Positions 8,749-17,546 of a stretch of DNA of 64,000 nt are shown here, piece after piece. Numbering within the stretch: position 1 is the stretch's first letter; each line of letters starts with the position of its first letter. This DNA comes from DATKGL01 sp035510795 (lineage in GTDB: Bacteria; Patescibacteriota; Saccharimonadia; Saccharimonadales; UBA4665), in contig DATKGL010000021.1 in NCBI GenBank assembly GCA_035510795.1, positions 1-64,000 of the forward strand. Reading direction: 5' to 3'. Made by a program: the position numbers and the translations under genes. The notes under the pieces were generated by a model. It was not told the DNA's origin. It ran no database searches and saw only the letters and a program-made list of their open reading frames with translations.

Positions 8749-9693
8749 ATGAAAACCAGCCCTAAACTAGGAGCTGAACGTGGTTTTACGATTATTGAAG
8801 TGATGATCGTTCTGGCGGTCTCTGGATTGATCTTAGCCAGTGCGGCAGCGCTTTTTAGCGGCAAACAAAGCAGAACAGAGTTTGCTGTGGCGGCTAACCA
8901 ATTCCAAACGCAGGTCCAATCAATAATTAATGATGCTGGGAACGGCTATAATCCAACCGGTTCTACTCAATATAAGTATGACTTTTCATGTAGCGGTAAT
9001 ACTAGTGCGCCGCCGACATTTACGACAATTACTTCAGGTTATTCGTCTCAAGGGTCAAACGGGCCGTTATCTTCTCCCTCTTCTACTATAGGTTGCATTT
9101 TTCTGGGAAAAGTTATGGACTTTGGGATTGGCTCTCCAACCTCTTCCCAGATTAATATATATAGCATAGTCGGTGATCAGGATGAGCCGAACACTTCAAT
9201 ACCAGCTGAAGGGATATTAGATTCCGACCCTGTTTTATTGGCTAACACTGCTGCCGGTCAGCAAGATTTGCCCCAAGCAATTCATGATTATCTAGAGTAT
9301 GGCACCTATATTGAGTGCGTTCAACCGTCATACTCGGTTAACACTGTTTTTCAACCCAGTAGCTGTAACCCCACTAGTTCTCTTATATCCGTTGCTTTTA
9401 CGATTAATTCTTCTGCTTCAACCACTGGCGGATCAGTTTCGGCGAGCAGTATTGTTCCGCTGAATGAAGGATATAATTTAGCAACACAGCCTACTGATAC
9501 GATTAGTCAGGTGGCTGCAATCAACACTGCGCTAACCACTATTCCTGCAACGTCTGTTAATCCAGCAGGTGGAGTATATATTTGTTTGACAGACGGTACC
9601 CGCTCAGCCTTATTATCTATAGGGGTAGATTATCAAGCGCCAATTGTTAACATGGCAATAAAAACCAATTCAAGTGACAGGAATTGTTCATGA
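8749..9693 (+). CDS. Minor prepilin-like protein 1
   Basis: The 314-aa protein has a prepilin leader with cleavage before FTIIEVMIVLAVSGLILA; Gly-Phe and Glu5 are present. A large Ser/Thr-rich extracellular domain with several cysteines follows. The length is well above a normal minor pilin (150-200 aa). Minor pilins typically form the priming tip complex. It begins a four-gene cluster (8749-12017) whose members overlap or abut, and its stop overlaps the next ATG. The assignment as a pilin is firm; its individual role is not known. Confidence 0.85.
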   Translation: MKTSPKLGAERGFTIIEVMIVLAVSGLILASAAALFSGKQSRTEFAVAANQFQTQVQSIINDAGNGYNPTGSTQYKYDFSCSGNTSAPPTFTTITSGYSSQGSNGPLSSPSSTIGCIFLGKVMDFGIGSPTSSQINIYSIVGDQDEPNTSIPAEGILDSDPVLLANTAAGQQDLPQAIHDYLEYGTYIECVQPSYSVNTVFQPSSCNPTSSLISVAFTINSSASTTGGSVSASSIVPLNEGYNLATQPTDTISQVAAINTALTTIPATSVNPAGGVYICLTDGTRSALLSIGVDYQAPIVNMAIKTNSSDRNCS

Positions 9694-10220
9694 TAAAAAA
9701 GCTTAACCATACCGGAGACACCATAATAGAAGTATTACTGGCCATAACTATTGCCAGTTTTGTACTGGCAGCAGCTGTAGTCTCGGCTGACAGCAGCTTG
9801 AATACCGAAAGACAATCTCAGAACCGAAGTATTGCCATACAAATTACCCAAAGCCAAATCGAAGAACTAGAAGCCTATTATACGAATGAGCAACAAATAT
9901 TTCAGGGCTACATTGCCAACCTAAACGGGAATAGTTTCTGTATGAACCCTAGTACCTCTGCGCCAGAACCTGCGCCGACAGATCCGCTAACAGCCCTGCC
10001 TCCAACTACCTGTTATTTTAGCCAAAGCGATGTTTACTACGCTACTGCCGCGGATGTAGTTGCTGCGGCCGGCGGTCCGTGGTATGCCGTGACGGTTACT
10101 TTTGATAGAAATGATCTAGGTCAAAATCCAGCACTTTATCAAGCGTCCGTTACTGCAACATGGGCACAAACCGGCACCGGGTCTTCAAATAGCGTAACCG
10201 CAGACTACAGATTAAATTAA
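9690..10220 (+). CDS. Minor prepilin-like protein 2 (PilV/GspI-like)
   Basis: I place the start at ATG 9690, which overlaps the upstream stop as ATGA; an in-frame TTG at 9684 also exists. After a short basic leader comes GDTIIEVLLAITIASFVLA. Residue +1 is Asp instead of the usual Phe/Met, although Gly-1 and Glu5 are preserved. The 177-aa protein has four cysteines. In the family, this gene position usually encodes a PilV- or GspI-like tip subunit. Confidence 0.8.
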   Translation: MIKKLNHTGDTIIEVLLAITIASFVLAAAVVSADSSLNTERQSQNRSIAIQITQSQIEELEAYYTNEQQIFQGYIANLNGNSFCMNPSTSAPEPAPTDPLTALPPTTCYFSQSDVYYATAADVVAAAGGPWYAVTVTFDRNDLGQNPALYQASVTATWAQTGTGSSNSVTADYRLN

Positions 10221-10955
10221 ATGAGCAGATTTCGGTCAGCACCAATACAGTCGGGAATCAAGGGTTTTACAATCATTGAGTTATTAATTGCCAGTAGCGT
10301 ATTTGCCGTTATTCTGATTATTATCACTGTTGGGATAATTCATATCACTCAATCTTATACCAAAGGTGTTACCGAAACCGAAACACAAAATGTAGCACGC
10401 AATATCGTAAACGATATTACCCAGGCTATACAGCTTAATGGTGGGGATGTCACGCCGACTACTTATCCTGTAACGGCGGGAAACGTCTATGGTTTTTGTA
10501 TTGGCGACAGAGAGTATATATATCAAGTTGGCTACGAAGTTGTCTCTTCTTCGCAATCAACTCTATTGAGTAACCAGTCATATAATGGGTTAATTGTCGA
10601 TCCTGAAAGCAGTGATTGCCCAAGTTTGACCAATGTTTCATCAATGTCCTCGACATTTCTGACAGCAAAAACTCTTCCGGCGGGGTTCTCTGAACTTCTT
10701 ACGCCCAGCATGAGACTGTCTTATTTAAATATCTGCCAGGGTTATCTTTCAAGCAGCGATGGAAGCTGCACTCCATCAACTGACCCAACCTCAGATCTAT
10801 ATTCTATTGGTGTTCAAGTCACTTATGGCGATGACTATGTTTTAACTTCACCGCCAACGGATACCAACGGAACTACACTTTGCGCCGGTTCAGCTGAATC
10901 GCAGTTTTGCGCAACGTCTAAATTGATTACGGTAGTTGAGAAAAGAATCAGTTGA
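10221..10955 (+). CDS. Minor prepilin-like protein 3 (PilW/GspJ-like)
   Basis: The ATG directly follows the upstream stop. A leader of about 15 residues ends in KG, followed by FTIIELLIASSVFAVILI with Glu5. The 244-aa protein has a cysteine-containing extracellular domain. Size and order resemble PilW/GspJ minor pilins, which are larger members of the tip complex. Function is inferred from family and context. Confidence 0.82.
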   Translation: MSRFRSAPIQSGIKGFTIIELLIASSVFAVILIIITVGIIHITQSYTKGVTETETQNVARNIVNDITQAIQLNGGDVTPTTYPVTAGNVYGFCIGDREYIYQVGYEVVSSSQSTLLSNQSYNGLIVDPESSDCPSLTNVSSMSSTFLTAKTLPAGFSELLTPSMRLSYLNICQGYLSSSDGSCTPSTDPTSDLYSIGVQVTYGDDYVLTSPPTDTNGTTLCAGSAESQFCATSKLITVVEKRIS

Positions 10956-10976
10956 TTTATAATAGAGATAGGTAAA

Positions 10977-12017
10977 ATGAAACGAGTTGATATAAAAAAA
11001 ATCGAAAATAACCAAGATGGCATGGCATCTATATTGATTACTATTCTCATGATGATAGTGGTGAGCCTAGTGGTGTTGGGGTTTAGTCAGGTAACCCGAA
11101 ACGAACAGAGAGAGTCTCTTAATCGACAACTTAGTATGCAAGCATTTTATGCCGCTGAAAGCGGCGTTAACGATGCCTACAAAGTAATTAGTTCAGATAT
11201 TAGCACCGGTACCGCAATTCAACCGCAAACAAGCTGTAACTCCGGCGACTCTGACGATGTACTTAGCCAGAGTCCAGGACAAAGAATAACTTGTTTGCTG
11301 GTCAATCCTGAACCATCAACACTTTACTACAGACCAACAACCCAACAATCTCAAGTCGGTTATATAAATATTAACTCCGCCGCGACAGGAACCAACCCAG
11401 TCGGCAATATTGTCATCAGTTGGCAGAACACTACTTACGATAGTAACAATGTATTTAATTGCGGTGTGAGCGTAAATTTGCCACCAGCAAGCGGTGGTGG
11501 GAGCTGGAATAGCAATTGTGGCGCCGGTATTCTTAGAGTTGATATTGTCCCCGCCGAAAACATATCCGAAAACTCATCGGGAGTATCAACGTATTTTCTT
11601 TATCCGAACAGCACGGTCGGATCGCTGCCGAGTGTGTCTTATGGTTCCAGCAACGGAGCCCTAGTCTCGGCATATTGCGTAAAGTCGGCATCTCCAAATG
11701 CCTGCCAGGTTGAGATAACAAATTTGACCGGCACAGATTATTACATCAGAATGTCAGCAATATATACTGACGCAGTGGCAGGAGTGGCTTCTTCGACTAC
11801 AGGCACGCAATTTTATCGAAGCGAAGTTGAAATTGATTCAACCGGGGAAATAAGCTCTGTGTTCAGGCGTCTGGTTGTTTACACTCCGACCGCAAATAAC
11901 GGATTTTATCCTGACAATGCTCTACAGACTTCTGAATCGGTTTGCAAACAGTACGGCTATATTCCCGGTTCAGCAGCAGATCTCATGCTCGGTGTTCTTC
12001 CGAATTGCCCTAATTAG
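10977..12017 (+). CDS. PilX/GspK-like minor pilin protein
   Basis: The 346-aa protein starts with a basic leader and an atypical prepilin site (DG followed by MASILITILMMIVVSLVVLG) that lacks Glu5. It then has the motif QAFYAAESGVNDAYK near residue 58, which is highly characteristic of PilX_N/GspK-type minor pilins. Lack of Glu5 is normal for the tip-most GspK type. It closes the minor pilin cluster. Its stop is two bases from the convergent recombinase gene. Confidence 0.85.
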   Translation: MKRVDIKKIENNQDGMASILITILMMIVVSLVVLGFSQVTRNEQRESLNRQLSMQAFYAAESGVNDAYKVISSDISTGTAIQPQTSCNSGDSDDVLSQSPGQRITCLLVNPEPSTLYYRPTTQQSQVGYININSAATGTNPVGNIVISWQNTTYDSNNVFNCGVSVNLPPASGGGSWNSNCGAGILRVDIVPAENISENSSGVSTYFLYPNSTVGSLPSVSYGSSNGALVSAYCVKSASPNACQVEITNLTGTDYYIRMSAIYTDAVAGVASSTTGTQFYRSEVEIDSTGEISSVFRRLVVYTPTANNGFYPDNALQTSESVCKQYGYIPGSAADLMLGVLPNCPN

Positions 12018-12019
12018 TT

Positions 12020-12934
12020 TTAGGCGCCATGCCGGTGAAACTTTTCATGGACGTTTTTTAGATGCGGGTCAGTTACGTGCGTATATATCTGGGTTGTTGA
12101 GATGTTGCTATGGCCAAGCATAGCCTGTACGCTGCGTAAGTCGGCACCATTCATTAATAGATCAGTCGCGAAAGAATGGCGCAGAGTGTGGGGACTAACA
12201 TGTTTGGTAATCCCGGCCAACAAAGCATGCCGACTGACCAGTCTTTGTACGCTACGTACTGTTAAACGGTAATAATTTCCACTTAGATTTACTTTTTTTT
12301 GACCGCTGTATCTTACGAACAACGGTCTTGAATTATCATCTCGTCTGTCGAGGTACTTGATAATCCAATCGGCTGCTTCTTGACTGATGAATATCGGCCT
12401 GTCTTTTTCTCCTTTACCCCTGACCATAAACTCGCGCCGTTTTAGGTTAATGCTTTCTCTGTCTAATCCGACAAGTTCAGATACTCGCATCCCGCTGGAG
12501 AAGAGGAGTTCCAGTATCGCCCGATCCCGTAAACCATGAATTTTTGATATGTCGGGCTGATTAAAAAGCCGCTCCAGTTCATCTTCATTTAAAAATGTAA
12601 CCTGCTTCCGCCGAGTGCGAGCCAGCTCAATTTTATCAGCAGTCATGGCGGGGATGTTCCGTCTGGCGCAGAACTTTAAAAAACTCCTCAGGGCGATCAA
12701 ATGATAATTTTGGGTAACAGCCTGCAGCTCGTCACTGGTATTGGTACCTAATCGGTTGAGCCATAGCCGCCATTTTCGTACCAGCTCGTTATCAATGTCA
12801 GAAACTTTAATATCACCGGCAAAATCAGCTAAGCGGGTAAGGTAGTGGTCATAATTGGCAATCGTTTTTTGCGACCGATTTTGCTCAATTTCCAAATATT
12901 CTAAAAAATCAGTTTTTAATTTCGTAAACTGCAC
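12020..12934 (-). CDS. Tyrosine recombinase of the XerC/XerD type
   Basis: The 304-aa protein has an N-terminal SAM-like core-binding domain (about residues 1-95) and a C-terminal catalytic domain. Catalytic residues are visible: first Arg in SSGMRVSEL, HTLRHSFATDLL (His-x-x-Arg), LGHSNIS (His) and the nucleophile Tyr in TTQIYTHV. The size and lack of extra domains fit a chromosome-dimer resolvase rather than a phage integrase, but XerC and XerD cannot be told apart here. The start is GTG; a TG-t-TATAAT box ends 6 bases upstream (12941-12946 on this strand), predicting a leaderless message. Confidence 0.88.
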   Translation of the reverse strand: MQFTKLKTDFLEYLEIEQNRSQKTIANYDHYLTRLADFAGDIKVSDIDNELVRKWRLWLNRLGTNTSDELQAVTQNYHLIALRSFLKFCARRNIPAMTADKIELARTRRKQVTFLNEDELERLFNQPDISKIHGLRDRAILELLFSSGMRVSELVGLDRESINLKRREFMVRGKGEKDRPIFISQEAADWIIKYLDRRDDNSRPLFVRYSGQKKVNLSGNYYRLTVRSVQRLVSRHALLAGITKHVSPHTLRHSFATDLLMNGADLRSVQAMLGHSNISTTQIYTHVTDPHLKNVHEKFHRHGA

Positions 12935-13036
12935 ACTAGCATTATAACATTGTGCGACATAACAATTAATTGTCAGTTCTGGTTCTGATCTGTTAAAATA
13001 TCAAATAACAGTAAAACAAGGACAGTATATATTATT

Positions 13037-13663
13037 ATGGCAAAATTACACCCGGCGCTGCACCCGATTAAATACCAAAGGACCTTTTGTCTGATTAAAC
13101 CTGATGGCGTTATGCGTGGTTTGGTCGGCGATATTATTTACCGGATCGAAAAGTCCGGGTTAAAAATTGTTGCTTTAAAGATGATCCACGCCAACAAAGA
13201 AATGGTAGCCCAGCATTATCCGGTAACAAATGATTTTTGGGTAGAGCGCCTCGGCGAAAAAAGTCTCAGCGGCTTTGAAAATCTCTCGGTTAGCCCTCTG
13301 GAAATCCTGGGGTCAGACGACAAGAAAGTACTTGGCAAACAGGTAACTGAAGTACTGATTGATTATTTAACCTCCGGCCCGGTTGTCTGCATGGTTGTCG
13401 AAGGGATTCAGTCCATTGATATGGTGCGTAAATTAGCCGGCGACACACTACCATATAAGGCAGCCGTCGGTACCATCAGGGGTGATTATTCGGTTGACAG
13501 CCCAGCAATAGCCAATGCCGAGATGCGCTCAATTCATAACATCATCCATGCCAGCGAAAACCCCGAAGAGGCTGCCAACGAGATAAAATTATGGTTTGGC
13601 CGTGAACCGATATATGATTATCAGCGAGCGGGCGAGAACATAATGTACGAGAAACATTACTAG
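13037..13663 (+). CDS. ndk: Nucleoside diphosphate kinase with a long insertion
   Basis: The enzyme transfers the gamma-phosphate between nucleoside triphosphates and diphosphates through a phospho-histidine. Seen: RTFCLIKPDGVMRG near the N-terminus, LTSGPVVCMVVEG, GTIRGDYS and the active-site motif NIIHASENPEEA, containing the catalytic His. At 208 aa it is about 60 residues longer than bacterial NDK. Roughly 35 extra residues lie between QHY and LIDYLTSGP, plus short N- and C-terminal extensions. All catalytic motifs survive, so it should be active. Confidence 0.95.
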   Translation: MAKLHPALHPIKYQRTFCLIKPDGVMRGLVGDIIYRIEKSGLKIVALKMIHANKEMVAQHYPVTNDFWVERLGEKSLSGFENLSVSPLEILGSDDKKVLGKQVTEVLIDYLTSGPVVCMVVEGIQSIDMVRKLAGDTLPYKAAVGTIRGDYSVDSPAIANAEMRSIHNIIHASENPEEAANEIKLWFGREPIYDYQRAGENIMYEKHY

Positions 13664-13682
13664 GATTTAGTCTTAGTAATAA

Positions 13683-13757
13683 GCCCCTGTAGTTCAATGG
13701 ATAAAATAGCTCCGTCCTAAGGAGAAGCTTCACGTTCGAATCGTGGCAGGGGCACCA
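13683..13757 (+). tRNA. tRNA-Arg(CCT)
   Basis: The acceptor arms GCCCCTG and CAGGGGC pair fully; the anticodon loop GTCCTAA gives CCT, TCGAA lies in the T loop, and CCA is encoded. Base 32 is G, which is unusual. Confidence 0.93.
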
Positions 13758-13812
13758 AAATTAGCACTCATCTTACTGGTTTTTCTTTCTACCGAAAGGT
13801 AAAATAACGCAT

Positions 13813-14376
13813 ATGGCTGAAAAATACTTTGCCGATCAGTTTGATGACGAAGAAGTGCTTTATGTCTTTCGTAAACATCCGATTGTAATGCGCAAAGGTC
13901 TAGTCTTTGGTATGTTGGCTATCTTACTGGGGCTGATACCAGCTGCAGTAAGACCTAGTTTAGGGTTTGGCTGGTTCTTTGGCGGAATTGGCATTGGAGT
14001 CATCGTTGGGTGTTTGCTGATGCTACCGTTTTGGATAACCTGGTATTTTAGCGTTTTCATAGTTACCGATAAACGGTTGATCCAAATAACCCAAAAAGGG
14101 TTTTTTCATCGGGCAGTTGTTGATATGGGACTTGATCAGATACAAATGGTTAATTATCAGATATCAGGCCTCCAGGAAACTCTGCTTGGGTTTGGTACAA
14201 TAATTATGCAGACGTTTGTGGGCGATTTAGTGATACACACTGTCCACCATCCTGCTAAAATTCAGAAAAAAATATTAGAAATTTTGCGCGAGAGGGGAAT
14301 AGCGGCGATTTCGTATCCTACTGAAAGCCAGCAGGAGTCTGGAGCCCCTGGGTTTGAACAAGACGATGAAACATAG
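13813..14376 (+). CDS. Membrane protein with a bacterial PH domain
   Basis: The 187-aa protein has two transmembrane helices (about residues 30-47 and 52-78) and then a bPH2/YdbS-like segment (VTDKRLIQITQKGFFHRAVVDMGLDQIQMVNY), ending in an acidic tail. Such proteins are inner-membrane proteins of unknown mechanism. A TAAAAT box ends 7 bases before the ATG, predicting a leaderless message. The following gene overlaps it, so the two are probably co-transcribed. Confidence 0.75.
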   Translation: MAEKYFADQFDDEEVLYVFRKHPIVMRKGLVFGMLAILLGLIPAAVRPSLGFGWFFGGIGIGVIVGCLLMLPFWITWYFSVFIVTDKRLIQITQKGFFHRAVVDMGLDQIQMVNYQISGLQETLLGFGTIIMQTFVGDLVIHTVHHPAKIQKKILEILRERGIAAISYPTESQQESGAPGFEQDDET

Positions 14377-15451
14377 AGCCAAGAAACTTATTTCTAAAAT
14401 CCCGCGTCCCAAGAAAACCAAGGACGTTGCTGCCAGATTTGACCAAGCAGTCCAGGACTTGCCCAACATCACCAATGAAACCGTTGCCGCTCACCGAGAA
14501 GAAATACTCTCAACTGCCCGAAAATATATCTACCCCCTAAGATTGTCAAAACACCGCATAGTTGTTGTCTCGACCTCGCTTTTCACTGCCGTGGTAGTCC
14601 TGTTCTTTATATATTGTGGGCTGGCTCTCTACCGTTTTCAGTCAATGTCCGGTTTTATCTACGGTGTCACACAAGTCATTCCGTTTCCGATCGCCAAAGC
14701 TGGTCCAAGTTTTGTCTCATATCAAGATTATTTATTTCAACTCAGGCACTATGTTCATTACTACGAAACCCAGCAAAACGTTGATTTTAGTAGCAAGACC
14801 GGTAAACAGCAGCTCAATAACTTTAAACATCAAGCACTTCAAGATGTAATAAACGTTGCTTTTGTTAAGCAGTTAGCCTCAAAAAATCATGCTTCAGTCA
14901 GTAGCCAACAGATTAATAATGAGATCCAGCTAATAAAAAACCAGGACGGCTTGGGTAATAATGAAAAAGAATTTGAATCAGTCCTGAACCAATTTTGGGG
15001 TTGGTCGATAAACGACTTCAAACAAGAGCTTGGACAGCAGCTATTATCACAAGACGTTGTATCAAAACTTGATACAGCCACTCATGCCAGAGCGCAGGCT
15101 GCCCTAAGTGCCCTATTGAAGGGAGCAGATTTTGGAGCAATCGCTGCTCAATACTCTGACGACGCGACAACTAAAAACAATAGCGGCCAATTTGGTTTCC
15201 CGATCGACCAAACAACACGAAACTTGTCGCCGCAAACAGTTAATACATTATTAACTCTGCAACCGGGTCAGATCTCTGGGATTATTAATCTTGGGAATGC
15301 CCTCGAGATAGACAAGGTTATATCTTCTTCTGGCGGCAAGATCGAAGCGGCCCATATTTTATTAAACTTTAAAAGTGTCAATACGTATTTAGCACCACTA
15401 CAAAGTAAAGAAAAAATCCATAATTTTGTTAAGTTGCCAGAGCTTAATTGA
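14366..15451 (+). CDS. Membrane-anchored peptidyl-prolyl isomerase, SurA/PrsA-like
   Basis: The basic N-terminal segment is followed by one transmembrane helix (near residues 66-88 from this start), a SurA-type N-terminal helical region, and a parvulin-like domain. That domain contains GADFGAIAAQYSDDATTKNNSG and GFPIDQ, with a second partial repeat ending in AAHILLNF. Known role: foldase for exported proteins. It probably serves the cell surface, possibly pilins or secreted peptidases. I chose ATG 14366; an in-frame TTG at 14354 would add four residues. Confidence 0.82.
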   Translation: MKHRAKKLISKIPRPKKTKDVAARFDQAVQDLPNITNETVAAHREEILSTARKYIYPLRLSKHRIVVVSTSLFTAVVVLFFIYCGLALYRFQSMSGFIYGVTQVIPFPIAKAGPSFVSYQDYLFQLRHYVHYYETQQNVDFSSKTGKQQLNNFKHQALQDVINVAFVKQLASKNHASVSSQQINNEIQLIKNQDGLGNNEKEFESVLNQFWGWSINDFKQELGQQLLSQDVVSKLDTATHARAQAALSALLKGADFGAIAAQYSDDATTKNNSGQFGFPIDQTTRNLSPQTVNTLLTLQPGQISGIINLGNALEIDKVISSSGGKIEAAHILLNFKSVNTYLAPLQSKEKIHNFVKLPELN

Positions 15452-15498
15452 TTTATGCCTATCATACTGTTATGATGACCTCTGTTGATTTATTTTCT

Positions 15499-15575
15499 GG
15501 GCTTGTGGTGTAGAGGCCTAACATGCCTCCCTGTCACGGAGGAGATCGCCGGTTCGAATCCGGTCAAGCCCGCCA
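15499..15575 (+). tRNA. tRNA-Asp(GTC), probable integration target
   Basis: GGGCTTG pairs with CAAGCCC, the anticodon loop CTGTCAC reads GTC, the discriminator is G as expected for Asp, and CCA is encoded. The stop codon of the antisense serine recombinase lies inside its 3' acceptor strand (15564-15566). Confidence 0.95.
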
Positions 15576-17084
15576 GGACTGATTACGGTTGCTAATATGC
15601 AACAAGTTAAGTGGTTCTCTAGGAGTGAGAGCCACTTTTTTATTACTTAAAGTCCAGTTCAAACCTAATGACTTCATAAGTTCACGGCGTTCAACGTCGT
15701 TTGCTTCCAAAAATACTTCGCCGATGTTCACAACACCGGAGAATAACTCCTTAGCTAGTTCTAGCCAGCGTTCGGCGTCTTGATCGGAAGATTTAAGCAG
15801 TTGATTGGTTCTAGCCAAGATGGCCTCATGCTGTTTACTACGCTGCTGATAGCGCTCATCGCTCATAACTCCAGTCTCAAGCTTTATGTCTAGCACATCT
15901 AGGGCTTTGCGCGCGGCCTGATTGTCCTTCTTCCAGACTTCACGATAGCGGTTTTGGTTTTTGGTGTAGCTATCATAAAGACTATTGAGTATTTGATAAC
16001 AAACCTGCCCATTGGCCTCACTTATCTCATAATCTGACATCTCAGTTTTAATAGCCTCCGTTAGTTCTTTGGCTGCAATCTGAGGTTCGTTACATTTAGT
16101 TATTTTGCTTTTTTTGGTGCAGGTATAGAACTCATAGCTTACTTCTGCGCCGGTAGCCAAGACTTTATCTTTTGTGTAGGCCGTTATATTAAAACTACAC
16201 GTACCACAAAGCAGTACACCTTTGTAAGGATAATATCGTCCAGCGGTAGAGTTGGGAACCTTGCGTTCACGCGCCCAACCCATGACAGTCTGGACTTTAT
16301 CGTAAAGCTCTACACTAATCAGAGGTTTATAGCTGCCTTGATGATAGTCTGGGCTACCGTACTTAAATACACCGGTATAAACCCGGTTCTGTAATATACC
16401 GACAACAGTTTGTTTTGCTAAAGGCTTACCTTGCTTGGAACGTAAACCCAGACGTTCTGTCTCAAGCCATATATCATGCAGTGTGTAGCTACCACTGGCT
16501 GCGTTATTAAATACCTGAATAATCTTTTGAGCATTCACTGGGTGAGGGACTATATTGCGTTGACCGGGACTAATAATGGCATTGAGGTAGCCAAGTGGTG
16601 CAGGACCAGGATATTCTCCATGGTCACGCTTTTGTTCAAAGCTCTCCTTTACCTGTTTACTCAAGTCGTCATTATTCTTTTTTGCCAGAGCTAGTTCGAT
16701 CTGTAGCATTAACTTATCCTCGGGTGTGTCACGGTATACTCTGCCGGGTGTATGGATTGCGAGTAACTTACCGGTATCGAGAGCATAAATAACACGACCA
16801 CCATCTACGGAGTTACGACTTAGCCGGCTCAAGGACCAAACTGCAATGTGGCGGGCTTCGCCGGCCTCAATCCTATCCATCATATCGTTAAAAATAGGGC
16901 GCCCACGGAGTTTAGCACTTCGTTCCTCGGGAGGTAGATATATCCCAACAAAATCGTTTTGTACGATAATACGCTTAACCTGCTGATCTTGTTTTTCGAT
17001 TGATAGTGACTGTCTGTCCTCACGGTCCTGAGAACGTCGCAAGTACATAAAACATTTGGTTTTGGGCAGGTTATTACTCATCAT
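15564..17084 (-). CDS. Large serine recombinase (integrase)
   Basis: The protein has an N-terminal resolvase catalytic domain with the nucleophile region YLRRSQDREDRQSLSIEKQ and SLSRLSRNS. A 'recombinase' domain follows (GPAPLGYLNAI, then KQTVVGILQNRVYTGVF). Next come a zinc-ribbon segment with CGTC and CTKKSKITKC, a coiled-coil stretch and a C-terminal tail. At about 506 aa it is a typical phage/ICE-type large serine integrase. I place the start at the MM pair (17084) because a GAGG sits just upstream and the ORF overlaps the small gene before it. The last codons (Trp-Arg-Ala-stop) are the reverse complement of the tRNA-Asp 3' end. Confidence 0.92.
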   Translation of the reverse strand: MMSNNLPKTKCFMYLRRSQDREDRQSLSIEKQDQQVKRIIVQNDFVGIYLPPEERSAKLRGRPIFNDMMDRIEAGEARHIAVWSLSRLSRNSVDGGRVIYALDTGKLLAIHTPGRVYRDTPEDKLMLQIELALAKKNNDDLSKQVKESFEQKRDHGEYPGPAPLGYLNAIISPGQRNIVPHPVNAQKIIQVFNNAASGSYTLHDIWLETERLGLRSKQGKPLAKQTVVGILQNRVYTGVFKYGSPDYHQGSYKPLISVELYDKVQTVMGWARERKVPNSTAGRYYPYKGVLLCGTCSFNITAYTKDKVLATGAEVSYEFYTCTKKSKITKCNEPQIAAKELTEAIKTEMSDYEISEANGQVCYQILNSLYDSYTKNQNRYREVWKKDNQAARKALDVLDIKLETGVMSDERYQQRSKQHEAILARTNQLLKSSDQDAERWLELAKELFSGVVNIGEVFLEANDVERRELMKSLGLNWTLSNKKVALTPREPLNLLHISNRNQSWRA

Positions 17085-17292
17085 ATACCTCATCTTGCAT
17101 AGCCACACTATAACCTTTACTGTCCGTCAACTCCAGAGGCCGACCATATTTATTGCGATACTTAATGTCAACTATCTGAGTTATGAAGTTAAATAAAATC
17201 AGACCATCTGTAGACAGGTCATTGAGATCTTTTGCATTACTAGCTTCCTGACGTAGCTTACGCCACGAGGGCTTTGTTCGCTTACGCGCCAT
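17074..17292 (-). CDS. Small basic protein upstream of the recombinase
   Basis: The proposed start at 17292 (MARKRTKPSWRK) is favoured by a GGAG eight to ten bases upstream; a longer form could start at 17391. The 72-aa protein is Lys/Arg-rich at its N-terminus and acidic at the C-terminus (MQDEVYDE). It overlaps the recombinase start and so is translated with it. It might be a recombination directionality factor or a regulator, but no motif proves this. I do not recognise the family. Confidence 0.6.
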   Translation of the reverse strand: MARKRTKPSWRKLRQEASNAKDLNDLSTDGLILFNFITQIVDIKYRNKYGRPLELTDSKGYSVAMQDEVYDE

Positions 17293-17432
17293 ACGGGACA
17301 CTCCAAAAACTGTCGGGAACAGTTGTTTAAGTTGAGTGACCCGTTGTATGGGGGCTTGGATTAGTCTAATGCTCGCAAGAGCTGCTACCAAGAGATCGCA
17401 AATCGGCGTCTTATTTGCCTTTTACTATACAC

Positions 17433-17447
17433 CAATAACAGGGGTAG
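17433..17447. repeat. Left copy of a 15-bp inverted repeat bracketing the cargo genes
   Basis: CAATAACAGGGGTAG here is the exact reverse complement of 20313-20327. Both copies lie in the upstream regions of the genes pointing away from the cargo (17292 and 20291, minus strand). It could be a shared operator or a terminal/attachment repeat. Confidence 0.6.
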
Positions 17448-17546
17448 AGCCAATATATTAGTGAGACTGTCATTTAGCACCGGCAAACTGACAATCAATC
17501 AAAACATCAGTTAGGGTTGTTGCTTACGTGGAGTTAAAATGGTGTT

